Shown here: one piece after another, positions 24,346-34,115 of the stretch
Numbering within the stretch: position 1 is the first letter of the stretch
How the letters are laid out: each line of letters starts with the position of its first letter
Assembly: GCA_019359375.1 (NCBI GenBank)
Contig: JAHHHL010000057.1
Span: forward strand, 1-35,786
DNA length: 35,786 nucleotides
From: Lyngbya sp. HA4199-MV5
GTDB lineage: Bacteria > Cyanobacteriota > Cyanobacteriia > Leptolyngbyales > Leptolyngbyaceae
Direction of reading: 5' to 3'
Notes under the pieces: model-generated
What the model saw: only the letters and a program-made list of their open reading frames with translations
Told to the model about the DNA's origin: nothing
Database searches by the model: none
Made by a program: the position numbers and the translations under genes

Positions 24346-26487
24346 ATGTTCACCGATCGCGACTGGCGCGCTTCTGACATTGCTTCTTATCGTGGGCAGA
24401 CCTCTAGTGGGCAGTCCTGTGATGGGCAGACCTTAGCCCTCGCCCAACAAGCCCTCGATCGTCTAGGCAAGAGTGACCCGTTGCCCCTGACGACGGCGAA
24501 CGCGTTGCTAAGCTCATCGGCAAGCTCAAGTGCTAGTCGTCCTAGTCCAGCGAGTGTAAGTGTGGTGACAACACCTGAACCGTTGCCATTGGCAGCAGGT
24601 GTAACGCCATCCATACCGTCAACGTCACCTGCTAGCCTTCTAAAAACCAACGCAGACTTTAACACTGATGGTCGGGCAGATTTAATTTGGCGCAACTACG
24701 CTACTGGGCAAAACACCGTCTGGTTGATGGATGGGGCAACTCGCCTTTCTAGCACGACCTTGATGTCTGTTGCTGACCTCAACTGGCGGATCGAAGGTCT
24801 CAATGACTTTACGGGCGATGGCAAGACAGATATCGTGTGGCGCAACTATGTGACCGGGCAGAATGCGCTTTGGGTGATGGATGGCACGACGCTTCGATCG
24901 AGCCTCTATTTTCAGCCCGTTGGCGACTTCAACTGGCAGATTCAAGGCACCGTAGACTTTACAGGCGACGATAACCCTGACCTTCTCTGGCGCAACTATG
25001 CCACCGGGGAGAATGTGATCTGGGCGTTGAACGGCACGACCCTCAGAAGTACTCTCTCCCTACCCACGGTCGCAGGCACCAACCTGAGAATCCGGGCGGC
25101 AACAGACTTAACCCAGGATGGCAAACCAGAAATTCTATGGCAAAACGACCTTTCGGGCGAAACGTTCATCTGGTCACTCAACGGCACGACGATCGCCAGT
25201 ACCACCTTCCTCCCCGCTGCCAGTGATGCAAACTGGCAAATCCAGGGCGCAGTAGACAGTAACCAGGATGGCAACCCCGACCTGCTTTGGCGCAACTTGT
25301 CCACCGGGCAAAATAGAGTCTGGCTGCTGGATGGGTTGAAAGACACGGGGAAACGGTCGGATTTGCTGAGTGTAGGCGACACGAATTGGCGCGTTGCGCT
25401 ACAGGACACCTACACACCATCGAGTGCGATTAAGCTCAGTGATTTTTCGTTCAGCAAACTGGAAGGCGACACTGGAACACTGACTGTGCGACTCACGCAA
25501 GCGCCTACAGCCAACGTAACTCTCACGTTCTCGACCGGCAATTTTACAGTCGTGGATGCCGATAGCACTGTTGCCAACGGCACGCAAAATACGCTCACGT
25601 TCACGCCTCAAAACTGGCAAACGGCGCGTACTGTATCATTTATTGCTGAGAAGGATAATACGAGTGCCGATCGCTTGCTGGGTAACACCGTTCGCTACAC
25701 CTTGAGCGGTGGCTTGACGGGTAGCGGTGTCTACGAGCTGGGGAAAGTGACGAATACCTATGCACCCGACCCGACCCGTTTCAATATTGATCTCGATTTC
25801 CGCAATGATCCGTCTGGCTTTTGGACACCTCAACACCGAGCGATCGCGCAGAAAGCCGCCGATGACTGGGCAACAAAGATTGCTAACGAGTGGACGGATT
25901 TTCAACTCGACAGCACGCTCGGCAAATTAGACGCGAACTCCACACGTCCCTACAGCTTCACAACCAAACGCTCCGTAGACGACCTCCTCATTTTTCTCAA
26001 CCCGTATCAAGGTACCGCTGGCTTGGAAGCAGGCAATGGTGGACCTGACTATCAGTTTGGGGGGTGGATTTCGTCTCCAGAACTAAGACCACGGGTAGGG
26101 CAAGTGGCGCTGAATGCCGACAGCTTTTCAGCCACTAATGACCCCACTGGCTGGCTACTGTATCAAGTTGTAACCCATGAAATTGGGCATGTCCTCGGTT
26201 TGGTGGGGCTGAACTGGGTGGGCTATAACCTGGTCGATCGCGCCACCCCTCAAACAGCGGTATTCAAAGGCGAGTATGCTAAAGCTGCTAATGGCGGCAA
26301 CTATGTCCCGCTGCAATCCCAGGATGGAGCCAACCCTGTTACGGGTACCTATGACTACTCGCATCCTGCCGACAGCGTGCAGTCGATTATGTCTTACGGC
26401 TGGTTATACCGCGTGTATGCCCCGACAACTGTGGACTATGCCATGCTTGCCGATAGTGGCTATCGCGTGTATGGGTTTAATGCCTGA
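24346..26487 (+). CDS. FG-GAP repeat protein with C-terminal zincin-like domain
   Basis: 713 residues. After a low-complexity Ser/Pro-rich N-terminus come five FG-GAP/VCBS-type units of the pattern DFNTDGRADLIWRN, each with a Ca-binding-like DxDG core (about 102-345). A beta-sandwich segment with Calx-beta-like features follows (LTVRLTQAPTANVTLTFS). The C-terminal third resembles metzincin-type metalloproteases: HEIGH (611-615), Gly618 and a Met-turn SIMSYG (Met682). The expected third zinc ligand at position 621 is Gly, so activity is uncertain. Repeat content suggests an extracellular or surface role, but no classical signal peptide is visible; export could be by a type I-like route. Confidence 0.82.
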   Translation: MFTDRDWRASDIASYRGQTSSGQSCDGQTLALAQQALDRLGKSDPLPLTTANALLSSSASSSASRPSPASVSVVTTPEPLPLAAGVTPSIPSTSPASLLKTNADFNTDGRADLIWRNYATGQNTVWLMDGATRLSSTTLMSVADLNWRIEGLNDFTGDGKTDIVWRNYVTGQNALWVMDGTTLRSSLYFQPVGDFNWQIQGTVDFTGDDNPDLLWRNYATGENVIWALNGTTLRSTLSLPTVAGTNLRIRAATDLTQDGKPEILWQNDLSGETFIWSLNGTTIASTTFLPAASDANWQIQGAVDSNQDGNPDLLWRNLSTGQNRVWLLDGLKDTGKRSDLLSVGDTNWRVALQDTYTPSSAIKLSDFSFSKLEGDTGTLTVRLTQAPTANVTLTFSTGNFTVVDADSTVANGTQNTLTFTPQNWQTARTVSFIAEKDNTSADRLLGNTVRYTLSGGLTGSGVYELGKVTNTYAPDPTRFNIDLDFRNDPSGFWTPQHRAIAQKAADDWATKIANEWTDFQLDSTLGKLDANSTRPYSFTTKRSVDDLLIFLNPYQGTAGLEAGNGGPDYQFGGWISSPELRPRVGQVALNADSFSATNDPTGWLLYQVVTHEIGHVLGLVGLNWVGYNLVDRATPQTAVFKGEYAKAANGGNYVPLQSQDGANPVTGTYDYSHPADSVQSIMSYGWLYRVYAPTTVDYAMLADSGYRVYGFNA

Positions 26488-26562
26488 GAGTATCAGCGGC
26501 TCTTCATTGAGTCAGCGATCGTCTTTGAAACGGGTGCATCTGAACCAGGGACAACTCGCGGC

Positions 26563-28314
26563 TTAAAAAAGGATGTGAGTTGGTTTGATGGCAGCAGACT
26601 GTGTTGAATTGCTGTAAGGCTCTGTGTGTGCTTCCAGATCATCCGCTGTGGGGAGATGGTTAGCCTCATTTGTCTGCATGTAATGCGTGGTGCCATCGAT
26701 TAGCTCAGTCTTTGGATCTAGCAGCGGCAGAAGCACGGTAAAAGTGGATCCTTGATCCACTCCCAAACTTTCTGCCTGCACGCTACCTTTGTGCTGCTCG
26801 ACCAAATGACGCACGATCGCCAGCCCCAATCCCAACCCATTCTGAGGGCGGCTGGTGGTGCTGTCTGCCTGCCGAAAGCGATCGAAGACGTAGGGCAAAA
26901 ACTCTGGACTGATGCCACTGCCTGTATCGCTAATCTGAATTTGAGCATAGCGATCGTCGGGTGAGTGCCCGTTTGCGGTTGCCAGTGCTTCCGGCTGCAC
27001 GACCGACAGCCGCACCGTGACTGTGCCGTTTGCAGGCGTAAATTTGATGGCGTTTGAGAGGAGGTTCCACACTACTTGCTGTAAGCGGACGGAATCACCC
27101 CACACTTTTCCGATCGCTGGCTCAAGCACTGCCTCAAGCTGAATGGCTTTGACCTCCAGCATGGGGCGCACTGCCTCGATCGCCGCTTCCACCACCGAGA
27201 CCAGATTCAGCGCAAAGCATTTCAGCCGCAGCTTACCGCGCACGATCTGAGAGACATCCAAAATGTCGTCAATGAGTTGGGCCTGCGCCAGGGCATTGCG
27301 CTCAATGGTTTCAAGCGCACGAGCGATCGTCTCTTCGTCAAGTTGGCGCGTGCGTAGCAGCCGTGACCAGCCCAGCATCGAGTTCAGCGGGGTACGCAAC
27401 TCGTGAGACAGCACTGCCAGAAACTCGTCCTTCATCCGATTCGCGGCTTCGGCTTCTCGTCGTGCCGCCTGCTCTCGAAACACCTGAGCACGGGCTTCTT
27501 CAGCTTGCCTGCGTTCTGTGAGATCTTCCACCGTACCCACGTAGCCCGTCAATTCGCACAAGTCCGAAAATAAGGGCGAGGAACGGGCATAGACCCAGCG
27601 AACGGTGCCATCCCGATGTTGAAAGCGATATTCGGTGGCAAAGGTAGGCGCTTGCCCGCTGGTATACGCCTGCCACTCATGCAGGACACGATCGCGATCG
27701 TCTGGGTGAATGTGCTGAATCCACCCGCTCCCTAGACCTTCTGACAGGCTAAAGTCACCGATCGCTTGAAAACAGGGGTTCGTGTACGTGCAGGCACCCG
27801 TCGTATCGTTCATAAAAATGCCCACAGGCGCATAGGCGCTGAGCGAACGAAACCGTTCCTCACTGTCGCTGAGTTCCGCATTGATGGCGGCGAGTTGGGC
27901 AGCCTGTGCCTTCACGGCTTCGGTCTTTTTAAATAAATCCACAAAGACCGCTACTTTAGAGGTCAGAATGCTGGTGTCGATCGGCTTCAGCAAATAATCC
28001 ACCGCACCCAGCGAATAGCCTTTGAACATTAACTGTTCGCTGGCACTAAACGCCGTCAAAAAAATGATTGGAGTCTGGCGCGATCGCTCCCGGTTGCGGA
28101 TGAGCGTTGCCGTTTCAAAGCCATCCATGTCTGGCATCTGCACATCCAGCAAAATGACGGCAAAGTCTTGATTTAACAGGCACCGCAGCGCTTCTTGACC
28201 AGAGTTAGCCCGCACCAGATTTTCACCCAGGTTGCCCAAAATGGCTTCCAGCGCCAGCAGGTTTTCGGGGTGGTCATCAACCAGCAGGATGTTGACTTTA
28301 GACGGCAGCGTCAT
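26563..28314 (-). CDS. Response regulator-PAS-histidine kinase
   Basis: 583 residues from the ATG at 28314. The frame opens further upstream, but that part overlaps cheB and is not conserved-looking. Order of domains: an N-terminal receiver ([17 protein letters not shown], phospho-Asp in [13 protein letters not shown], Lys in YLLKPI), a coiled linker, a PAS domain with PAC ([33 protein letters not shown]), HisKA ([19 protein letters not shown]) and HATPase ([28 protein letters not shown]). A poorly conserved Thr/His-rich tail follows. The start lies 4 bases beyond the cheB stop, so the cheR-cheB-this-gene order is one operon. Receiver-first kinases of this sort typically take phosphate from the partner hybrid kinase. 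Confidence 0.92.
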   Translation of the reverse strand: MTLPSKVNILLVDDHPENLLALEAILGNLGENLVRANSGQEALRCLLNQDFAVILLDVQMPDMDGFETATLIRNRERSRQTPIIFLTAFSASEQLMFKGYSLGAVDYLLKPIDTSILTSKVAVFVDLFKKTEAVKAQAAQLAAINAELSDSEERFRSLSAYAPVGIFMNDTTGACTYTNPCFQAIGDFSLSEGLGSGWIQHIHPDDRDRVLHEWQAYTSGQAPTFATEYRFQHRDGTVRWVYARSSPLFSDLCELTGYVGTVEDLTERRQAEEARAQVFREQAARREAEAANRMKDEFLAVLSHELRTPLNSMLGWSRLLRTRQLDEETIARALETIERNALAQAQLIDDILDVSQIVRGKLRLKCFALNLVSVVEAAIEAVRPMLEVKAIQLEAVLEPAIGKVWGDSVRLQQVVWNLLSNAIKFTPANGTVTVRLSVVQPEALATANGHSPDDRYAQIQISDTGSGISPEFLPYVFDRFRQADSTTSRPQNGLGLGLAIVRHLVEQHKGSVQAESLGVDQGSTFTVLLPLLDPKTELIDGTTHYMQTNEANHLPTADDLEAHTEPYSNSTQSAAIKPTHILF

Positions 28315-28318
28315 AGCA

Positions 28319-28891
28319 TTAACTCCGGACACGGGATAACAATTTAACAAGGTAAGGCGCAATCTCTGGCAGTGGTAGAATCGCATCGACCGCTGTTTTA
28401 GCGATCGCAAGCTGAGGCATCATCCCAATTTCAGCCGTTGCCGGATCTTGCACGATCGCCACGCCACCCTTTGCTTTGATGCGTGCTAAACCGTTTGTAC
28501 CGTCCCGGTTTGCCCCCGTTAAGATGATACCGATCACCCGCTTGCCATAAGCATCGGCAGCAGATTCAAACAGCACATCGATCGACGGGCGTGCAAAACA
28601 AACAGGTTCATCGACCGAAAGCGTGACGTAGCCATGTTCTACGAGCAAGTGGTAGTCTGCTGGAGCCAGATAGACATGCCCTGGCAGCAGTTCGTCTTTG
28701 TCTTCCGCTTCATGCACGGGTAGCGTTGTGTACTGCTGCATGTACCCACCCATCAGCGCACCAGACTCTTTATGGCGGTGTTGCACAATGGCGATCGCTG
28801 ATGGAAAAGGCGGTTGCAACGCACCCAGTAGCGCTTTGAGCGCCGAAAAGCCCCCCAACGACGTGCCAATGACCACCAGTTCAAACGGCAT
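28319..28891 (-). CDS. CheB-type methylesterase, stand-alone catalytic domain
   Basis: 190 residues covering only the catalytic domain. Nucleophile Ser11 (VIGTSLGG), His38 (IVQHRH) and Asp130 (LTGANRDG) form the expected triad, and the [13 protein letters not shown] helix is typical. The N-terminal receiver that regulates classical CheB is absent. The ATG overlaps the cheR stop by one base (TGATG). Such receiver-less CheB/CheR pairs commonly occur beside hybrid kinases rather than in classical chemotaxis clusters. Substrates may be non-chemoreceptor proteins. Confidence 0.9.
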   Translation of the reverse strand: MPFELVVIGTSLGGFSALKALLGALQPPFPSAIAIVQHRHKESGALMGGYMQQYTTLPVHEAEDKDELLPGHVYLAPADYHLLVEHGYVTLSVDEPVCFARPSIDVLFESAADAYGKRVIGIILTGANRDGTNGLARIKAKGGVAIVQDPATAEIGMMPQLAIAKTAVDAILPLPEIAPYLVKLLSRVRS

Positions 28892-29736
28892 CAGTTCAGC
28901 CTCCGGTAGAGCCGCTCACCCTTCGCAATTTCTTCGTAGTGCGGCTCGTAGGGTGAAAGCTTGAGCGATTCTCGCCGCCCCAGTCCCAAAATGCCAAACG
29001 AGCAGAGGCTATCGTAAAACAGTTGATGCACCCGTTGTTGCAGCGTGCGGTTGAAATAAATCAGCACATTACGACACAGGATGACATTGAACTCATTGAA
29101 GGAGCTGTCTGTTGCAAGATTGTGCTGTGAGAAGACCACGTTTTCTTTGAGAGACGAGCGAAAAATCGCGTTGCCATAGCCAGCGGTGTAGTATTCGGAA
29201 AACGATCGCTGCCCACCCGCCTTTAAATAAAGCTGAGTGTACTCCTGCATGAGTTCGATCGGGTAAATGCCTTGCTTTGCCTTTTGTAACACCAGTTCAT
29301 TCGTATCGGTAGCGTAGAGGCGACAGCGGTGATACAACCCTTCTTCTTGCAGTAAGATCGCCATCGAATAAACCTCTTGCCCGGTCGAGCAACCCGCGTG
29401 CCAAATGCGAATAAACGGGTAGGTACGCAGGAGGGGAACAATTTTTTTGCGAAATGACACAAAAAAACTAGGATCACGAAACATCGACGTGACGTTAACC
29501 GTTAGCCCCAGGAGAAACCGCTCTAAGCAAGCCGAATCGTGCAGCAGGCGATCTTGCAGTGCCGAGATGGTGGGTAGCGCTTCTGCCGCCAAAATTTTGC
29601 GAATACGCCGCCTCAACGACGACGGTGCATAGTCTCGGAAGTCGAAGCCGTAGTAACGGTATACGCCCTCTAAAAGCAACTGAACCTCAATTTCCTCTAA
29701 GTTGGCATTGGTTGTGTCAGGATTGTTCGGAGTCAT
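28891..29736 (-). CDS. CheR-type SAM-dependent methyltransferase
   Basis: 281 residues. The N-terminal CheR helical domain (YRYYGFDFRDYAPSSLRRRI) is followed by the SAM domain, with the motif WHAGCSTGQEVYSMAI and acidic ATDTNE. LCRNVLIYFN is the family signature near the end. It methylates glutamates in receptor-like proteins using S-adenosylmethionine. It begins the cheR-cheB-kinase operon and lies 244 bases downstream of the large CHASE3 hybrid kinase on the same strand. No MCP, CheA or CheW is in the window. Confidence 0.92.
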   Translation of the reverse strand: MTPNNPDTTNANLEEIEVQLLLEGVYRYYGFDFRDYAPSSLRRRIRKILAAEALPTISALQDRLLHDSACLERFLLGLTVNVTSMFRDPSFFVSFRKKIVPLLRTYPFIRIWHAGCSTGQEVYSMAILLQEEGLYHRCRLYATDTNELVLQKAKQGIYPIELMQEYTQLYLKAGGQRSFSEYYTAGYGNAIFRSSLKENVVFSQHNLATDSSFNEFNVILCRNVLIYFNRTLQQRVHQLFYDSLCSFGILGLGRRESLKLSPYEPHYEEIAKGERLYRRLN

Positions 29737-29911
29737 GAGCTGATACTAAAAATGACCCCAAAGCTGCTGCCAGCGATCGGTCACTGGCGATCGATCACTG
29801 ATGATCTGTCACTTGTGATATACGGCTTGAGAGAGAGCATAACCCGTCGAACTTAGCAGGTTTCGTTGTTCTTTCAGCACTATCTAAAGATAGAAGTGCT
29901 TAATGATTCAG

Positions 29912-29980
29912 TAGGAGAGAGGAGGAGGCAGGAGGCAGAAGGCACAACGCCTTTACCCTTTACCCTTCCCCCCTCACCCC
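29912..29980. repeat. Purine/pyrimidine repeat abutting a stop codon
   Basis: GGAGGCA-type purine units (29921-29943) are followed by TTTACCC-type pyrimidine units (29951-29980) that run directly up to the stop codon of the large hybrid kinase. It is the intergenic counterpart of the in-frame repeats inside the two large proteins. Confidence 0.75.
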
Positions 29981-32900
29981 TCAGCGATACAGCCAGACCC
30001 GCAGTAGCGACAGCAACTGTTCGGCATCAACAGGCTTCGTGATGTAGTCAGATGCCCCTGCTTCCAGACATTTTTCTCGATCGCCCTGCATTGCCTTTGC
30101 TGTGAGCGCGATAATGGGCAGCGATCGAAAAGCTTCCATTTGACGAATCGCCTGGGTGGTTTCGTAGCCATCCAATTCTGGCATCATGACATCCATCAAC
30201 ACCACATCGATATCGGGCTGACGTTGAAGGGCGGCAATACCATCCACCCCATTCTCCGCGTAGGACACTTGCATCTGGTAGCGCTCTAGAAGGCTCGTGA
30301 GGGCAAAAATATTGCGAACATCGTCATCCACAATCAGCACTTTTTTGTGAGCCAAAACAGGATCGCTCTGGTGCAGTTGCTCCAGCATTTGCCGTTTGCC
30401 TTCGGGCAAGTTTGCCTGTACGCGGTGCAAAAAGAGTGCGGTTTCGTCAAGCAGGCGCTCGGGCGATCGCACATCCTTCACAATGATGGTTTCTGCCAGT
30501 CGTCGAAGCTGCGTTTCTTGCGAGGGGGTAAGCTCTCTGCCGGTGTAAACAATGATGGGCAAACGGGTAAACTCTGGCTGCTGTTTGATCTGCTCAATCA
30601 AGTCAAACCCCGTCATATCGGGCAAGCCCAAATCCAGCACCACGCAGTCAAAAAGCTGCGATCGCAGGGCAGCCAACGCTTCAGCCCCCGTCCCTACAAT
30701 GCTGGTAGACACATCCCCTTCACCAATCAGTTCGCGGATGCTTTGCGCCTGGACTGGATCGTCTTCCACCACCAGCAGGTTTTTGACCTGACGCTCCACA
30801 AACCCCTTGATGTCTACCAATGCCTGCGTCAACGCCTCTGGTGAAATGGGCTTTTGCAGGTAAGCGATCGCCCCAAGTTGCAAACTGCGCTGCTGTTCAT
30901 CATCCGCCGAGACAATATGGACGGGAATGTGCCGCGTGTCTGGATCGCGCTTCAGTCGATCGAGCACCGTCCAGCCATCCATATCGGGTAGCCGCAGATC
31001 CAGCATGATAGCATCGGGTTTATACGTCTGCGCCAGTACCAATCCCGGTTGGCTGCGTAAAGACGCTAACACCTTGAAGCCCTGCTCTCGCGCCATCTCC
31101 ATCAAAATGCGGCTAAAGTGCTGATCGTCTTCAATAATCAGCAGCACGCGATCGCCCGGTTGGATGAGGGCGCGATCGTCGTCAACTTCGTTGAGGGGTG
31201 TGGGGTGTGGGGTGTGGGGTAGGGGGTAGGGGGTGAACGGTAAAGGGTAAGGGGAGCGTTGCGTTTCGCCTCCTGCCTTCTGCCTTCTGCCCTCTGCCCT
31301 CTGCCCTCCGGCTTCTGCCTCCTCTCCCCTCTCCCCTCTCCCCTCTCCTCTCTCCTCCATCGGCAACACCAGCGTAAACGTACTTCCCCGCCCTGGATCG
31401 CTGGAGAGTTCAATCCAGCCGCCCAGCAGTTGAGCCAGTTCGCGGCTGATCGATAAGCCCAGTCCTGTACCGCCATATCTGCGACTCGTGGTGCCATCTG
31501 CCTGCTTAAAGGCTTCAAAAACGACAGCCTGTTTTTCGGGGGCAATGCCGATGCCTGTATCAGTGACGGCAAAGGCAAGCATGGGTGTTGGTCGATCGTT
31601 CAATGCCCGATCGAGCGCTAACTGGGGACGATCGTCGGCGATCGGGGCAATGCGTACTGTCACACTGCCCTGTTCCGTAAACTTAAACGCGTTTGCCAGC
31701 AGGTTTTTCAGAATTTGCTGAAGACGTTTGGGGTCTGTCAGCATGGACGGTGGTAAGGCTGGGTCAAGCTCAACGCGAAAGGTTAACGCAGCACTCTGGG
31801 CAACTTGCTCAAACGTGCGCTCTAGAAATTGCTGCAAATCTGTGAAGCGTAGGGTTTCAAGGTCTATGGTGATGGTGCCCGATTCAATTTTGGCTAAATC
31901 TAGAATCTCGCTGATTAACGCTAGTAAGTCGCTGCCTGCGGCGTGAATGGTGCGGCTATACTCAACCTGTTTGTCGGTTAAATTGCCATCGCTGTTGTCG
32001 CTGAGCAGTTGCGCCAAAATGAGCAAACTGTTGAGTGGGGTACGCAGTTCGTGAGACATATTGGCAAGAAACTCAGACTTATAGCGCGAACTCTGAGCCA
32101 GTTGGGTCGCTTTTTCTTCGATCGCCTGCCTTGCTTGCTCGATCGCCTGATTTTTGCGATCGCCTTCTTGCTTTTGTTCGGCTAACAGTTGGGCTTTTTC
32201 TTCCAGTTCCTCGTTGAGTTGTTGCAGTTCTTCATTCGTTTGCTGCATTTCCTCTTGTTGCTCTTTAAGCTGCGCTTCCGATAGCCGTAGCGTTTCGGTT
32301 TGCTCTTCTAGCAGGCGGTTGCTTTCCTGAATTTCGTCTTGCTGTTGCTGCAATTCTTCTGTCAGGGTTTGCGATTCTTGCAGCAGTTCATTGGTACGGA
32401 GGTCGGCGGCGATCGTGTTCAGCACCACCCCAATGCCCTCGCTGACTTCCTCAAGCAAGGTTAACTGACTGGTTGTGAAGCGCTGGAGTGAGGCTAGCTC
32501 CATGACTGCAATCACCTGCTGCTCAAACAGAATGGGCAACACCACAATGTTGAGCGGTAGTGCTTCGCCCAACCCCGATCGAATACGGCTATAGTCGCCA
32601 GGAACATCCGTCAGCAGAATGCGCTGTTTTTCGAGGGCACATTGTCCCACCAGCCCTTCACCCAGATGAAACTGATTGGCTAGATGCTTGCGTTCGCGGT
32701 AGGCGTAGCTATCCAGCAGTTTGAGTAGCGGCGGGTTTGCAGCCACATCAAGGAGGTAGAAGACTGCCTGCTGTGCCCCAACAAGAGGCGCTAGCTTGGA
32801 GAGCAACTGACGTGCGACGGTTCCTTGATCACGCTGTCCCTGGAGCAGCCGACCAATTTCTGCCAGGTTCGCTTTGAGCCAGGTTTGCTCATCGTTCCGC

Positions 32901-33691
32901 TGCCTGATATCTCGCAGATTGACAATCATCTGGCTGAAAGTGCGCGTCAGGGTGCCAATTTCGTCCTGTCGATCGCTCCTCGGCACGCTCACCTCTAAAT
33001 CACCTTCCCCAATGCGATCGGCTACTTCTGAGACTTGCCGTAGTGGTCGTGAAATGTGGCGCGCTAAGGTCAGCCCAATCAAAATCAGCAGCACTGAATA
33101 CGCTGGAATGCCGTAGATGATACTGTCGGTTGTTTGTCTGGCGGCTGTCGTAGCCGCTTGCGATCGCTGCTCTAGGAGCGATCGTTCTTCAGTGGTCATT
33201 TCTGCCAGAATTTGTCGGATGTCGTTCATCAGTCTGTCGCCACGGTCAGTCAGCACAATTTTCTGGGCTGCCTCAAAGCCCTGTCGTTGCCGTAGCTCAA
33301 CGGTCTGGGTTAGCTCAGCAAGTCTAGCCGTGATGAGGGGATCGACCTGATCCAGGCGACGCAATTGAGCAGGATTGTCGCTAATTAGCTCGCGTAACCG
33401 CCCTCTGGTTCTGCCATCCAGTACGCTGAGAGCCGCGTTGTAAGGCTCCAGATATTTTTTGTTGCCCGTGAGAAGATAGCCACGCTGCCCGGTTTCTGCA
33501 TCCTTCAGGCGAGACATGAGTTCTTCTACTTGTCCAATAACCTTGTAGGTATGCGCTTCACGCTCAGACGTTTCAACCAATTGGTTGATACTGCGATAGG
33601 CTACTGCCGACAGCACTGCAAAGAAGAGCAACCCAAGTGCAAAGCTCGCTCCAATTTTGGTACCAATCTTCAAACGGTTTAGCATATGCAT
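29981..33691 (-). CDS. CHASE3-HAMP-GAF hybrid kinase with three receivers
   Basis: 1236 residues. A transmembrane helix (about 14-33), a CHASE3 periplasmic sensor ([21 protein letters not shown]) and a second helix (about 190-212) are followed by HAMP ([20 protein letters not shown]) and GAF (about 290-445). A long Gln/Glu coiled coil (about 460-525) precedes HisKA with His547 and a HATPase containing [17 protein letters not shown] and GTGLGLS. Three receivers follow at about 846-965, 968-1084 and 1114-1236, each with an acidic pocket and phospho-Asp ([30 protein letters not shown]). A repeat-derived linker separates the HATPase from receiver 1. It probably drives the downstream cheR-cheB-regulator operon. 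The start is ATG 33691, or ATG 33685 two codons later. The ligand is unknown. Confidence 0.92.
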   Translation of the reverse strand: MHMLNRLKIGTKIGASFALGLLFFAVLSAVAYRSINQLVETSEREAHTYKVIGQVEELMSRLKDAETGQRGYLLTGNKKYLEPYNAALSVLDGRTRGRLRELISDNPAQLRRLDQVDPLITARLAELTQTVELRQRQGFEAAQKIVLTDRGDRLMNDIRQILAEMTTEERSLLEQRSQAATTAARQTTDSIIYGIPAYSVLLILIGLTLARHISRPLRQVSEVADRIGEGDLEVSVPRSDRQDEIGTLTRTFSQMIVNLRDIRQRNDEQTWLKANLAEIGRLLQGQRDQGTVARQLLSKLAPLVGAQQAVFYLLDVAANPPLLKLLDSYAYRERKHLANQFHLGEGLVGQCALEKQRILLTDVPGDYSRIRSGLGEALPLNIVVLPILFEQQVIAVMELASLQRFTTSQLTLLEEVSEGIGVVLNTIAADLRTNELLQESQTLTEELQQQQDEIQESNRLLEEQTETLRLSEAQLKEQQEEMQQTNEELQQLNEELEEKAQLLAEQKQEGDRKNQAIEQARQAIEEKATQLAQSSRYKSEFLANMSHELRTPLNSLLILAQLLSDNSDGNLTDKQVEYSRTIHAAGSDLLALISEILDLAKIESGTITIDLETLRFTDLQQFLERTFEQVAQSAALTFRVELDPALPPSMLTDPKRLQQILKNLLANAFKFTEQGSVTVRIAPIADDRPQLALDRALNDRPTPMLAFAVTDTGIGIAPEKQAVVFEAFKQADGTTSRRYGGTGLGLSISRELAQLLGGWIELSSDPGRGSTFTLVLPMEERGEGRGERGEEAEAGGQRAEGRRQKAGGETQRSPYPLPFTPYPLPHTPHPTPLNEVDDDRALIQPGDRVLLIIEDDQHFSRILMEMAREQGFKVLASLRSQPGLVLAQTYKPDAIMLDLRLPDMDGWTVLDRLKRDPDTRHIPVHIVSADDEQQRSLQLGAIAYLQKPISPEALTQALVDIKGFVERQVKNLLVVEDDPVQAQSIRELIGEGDVSTSIVGTGAEALAALRSQLFDCVVLDLGLPDMTGFDLIEQIKQQPEFTRLPIIVYTGRELTPSQETQLRRLAETIIVKDVRSPERLLDETALFLHRVQANLPEGKRQMLEQLHQSDPVLAHKKVLIVDDDVRNIFALTSLLERYQMQVSYAENGVDGIAALQRQPDIDVVLMDVMMPELDGYETTQAIRQMEAFRSLPIIALTAKAMQGDREKCLEAGASDYITKPVDAEQLLSLLRVWLYR
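31192..31364 (-). repeat. In-frame purine-then-pyrimidine repeat in the CHASE3 kinase
   Basis: In the coding (minus) sense a GGAGAGG/GGCAGAGG purine block is followed by a CCCCACA/CCCTACC pyrimidine block. They encode [19 protein letters not shown] and then [19 protein letters not shown]. It joins HATPase and receiver 1 without breaking the frame, and the block order matches that of the inserts in the STAND gene. Confidence 0.9.
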
Positions 33692-34115
33692 GATTGAGAA
33701 TAATCGAAAAAAGCGCTTACCAGTAAGGCTTTACAGGTTCTAACAAAATGTCTGCTCTAGCCTCCTCACTCCAGTCAACCACTGGTGTTGCAGCACTTCA
33801 AATAGCAACCAAACGCGTTTGTTGCCAGGAGGAGCGAGTGCCGATCGAGGTTGCTGCACTCAGTCATTACGGTAAAGCCGCTTGCTCTGGAATCCTTATT
33901 CTAAGTTCATGTGCCTGCAATCTGACCGTTCAACGCAATTGTGGTCAGGCGATCGATAGCGCGCAGTAAGCATGGAGGTAAGGGGTTTCCAGAGGCGCGC
34001 CCTTGAAAGATCAGCCCTAAGGTAGAATAGATGTCTACCTTGAGAACGAGGAGTTGTTTATCGCTGCGCGAACGATGTCCCCGGAAACAAAACTCGCGTT
34101 TAGTGGGGAGCCTAT
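33692..34115. other. Divergent intergenic region between two kinases
   Basis: Promoters of the leftward CHASE3 kinase and the rightward RsbRD-type kinase should lie here. The only clear structure is the inverted repeat at 34019-34041. A 73-codon plus-strand frame (33748-33969) has no ribosome-binding site or recognisable domain and is not called. Confidence 0.5.
34019..34041 (+). promoter_or_regulatory. 8-7-8 inverted repeat upstream of the RsbRD kinase
   Basis: AAGGTAGA (34019-34026), a 7-base spacer and TCTACCTT (34034-34041): a perfect dyad 75 bases before the ATG. It may be an operator for a dimeric regulator or a 5'-leader hairpin. The regulator is unknown. Confidence 0.5.

Noticed and set aside
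33748-33969. A 73-codon plus-strand frame between the two kinases
   Set aside because: No ribosome-binding site, no recognisable domain, and Cys/Ser-rich composition unlike the neighbours. Not called as a gene.
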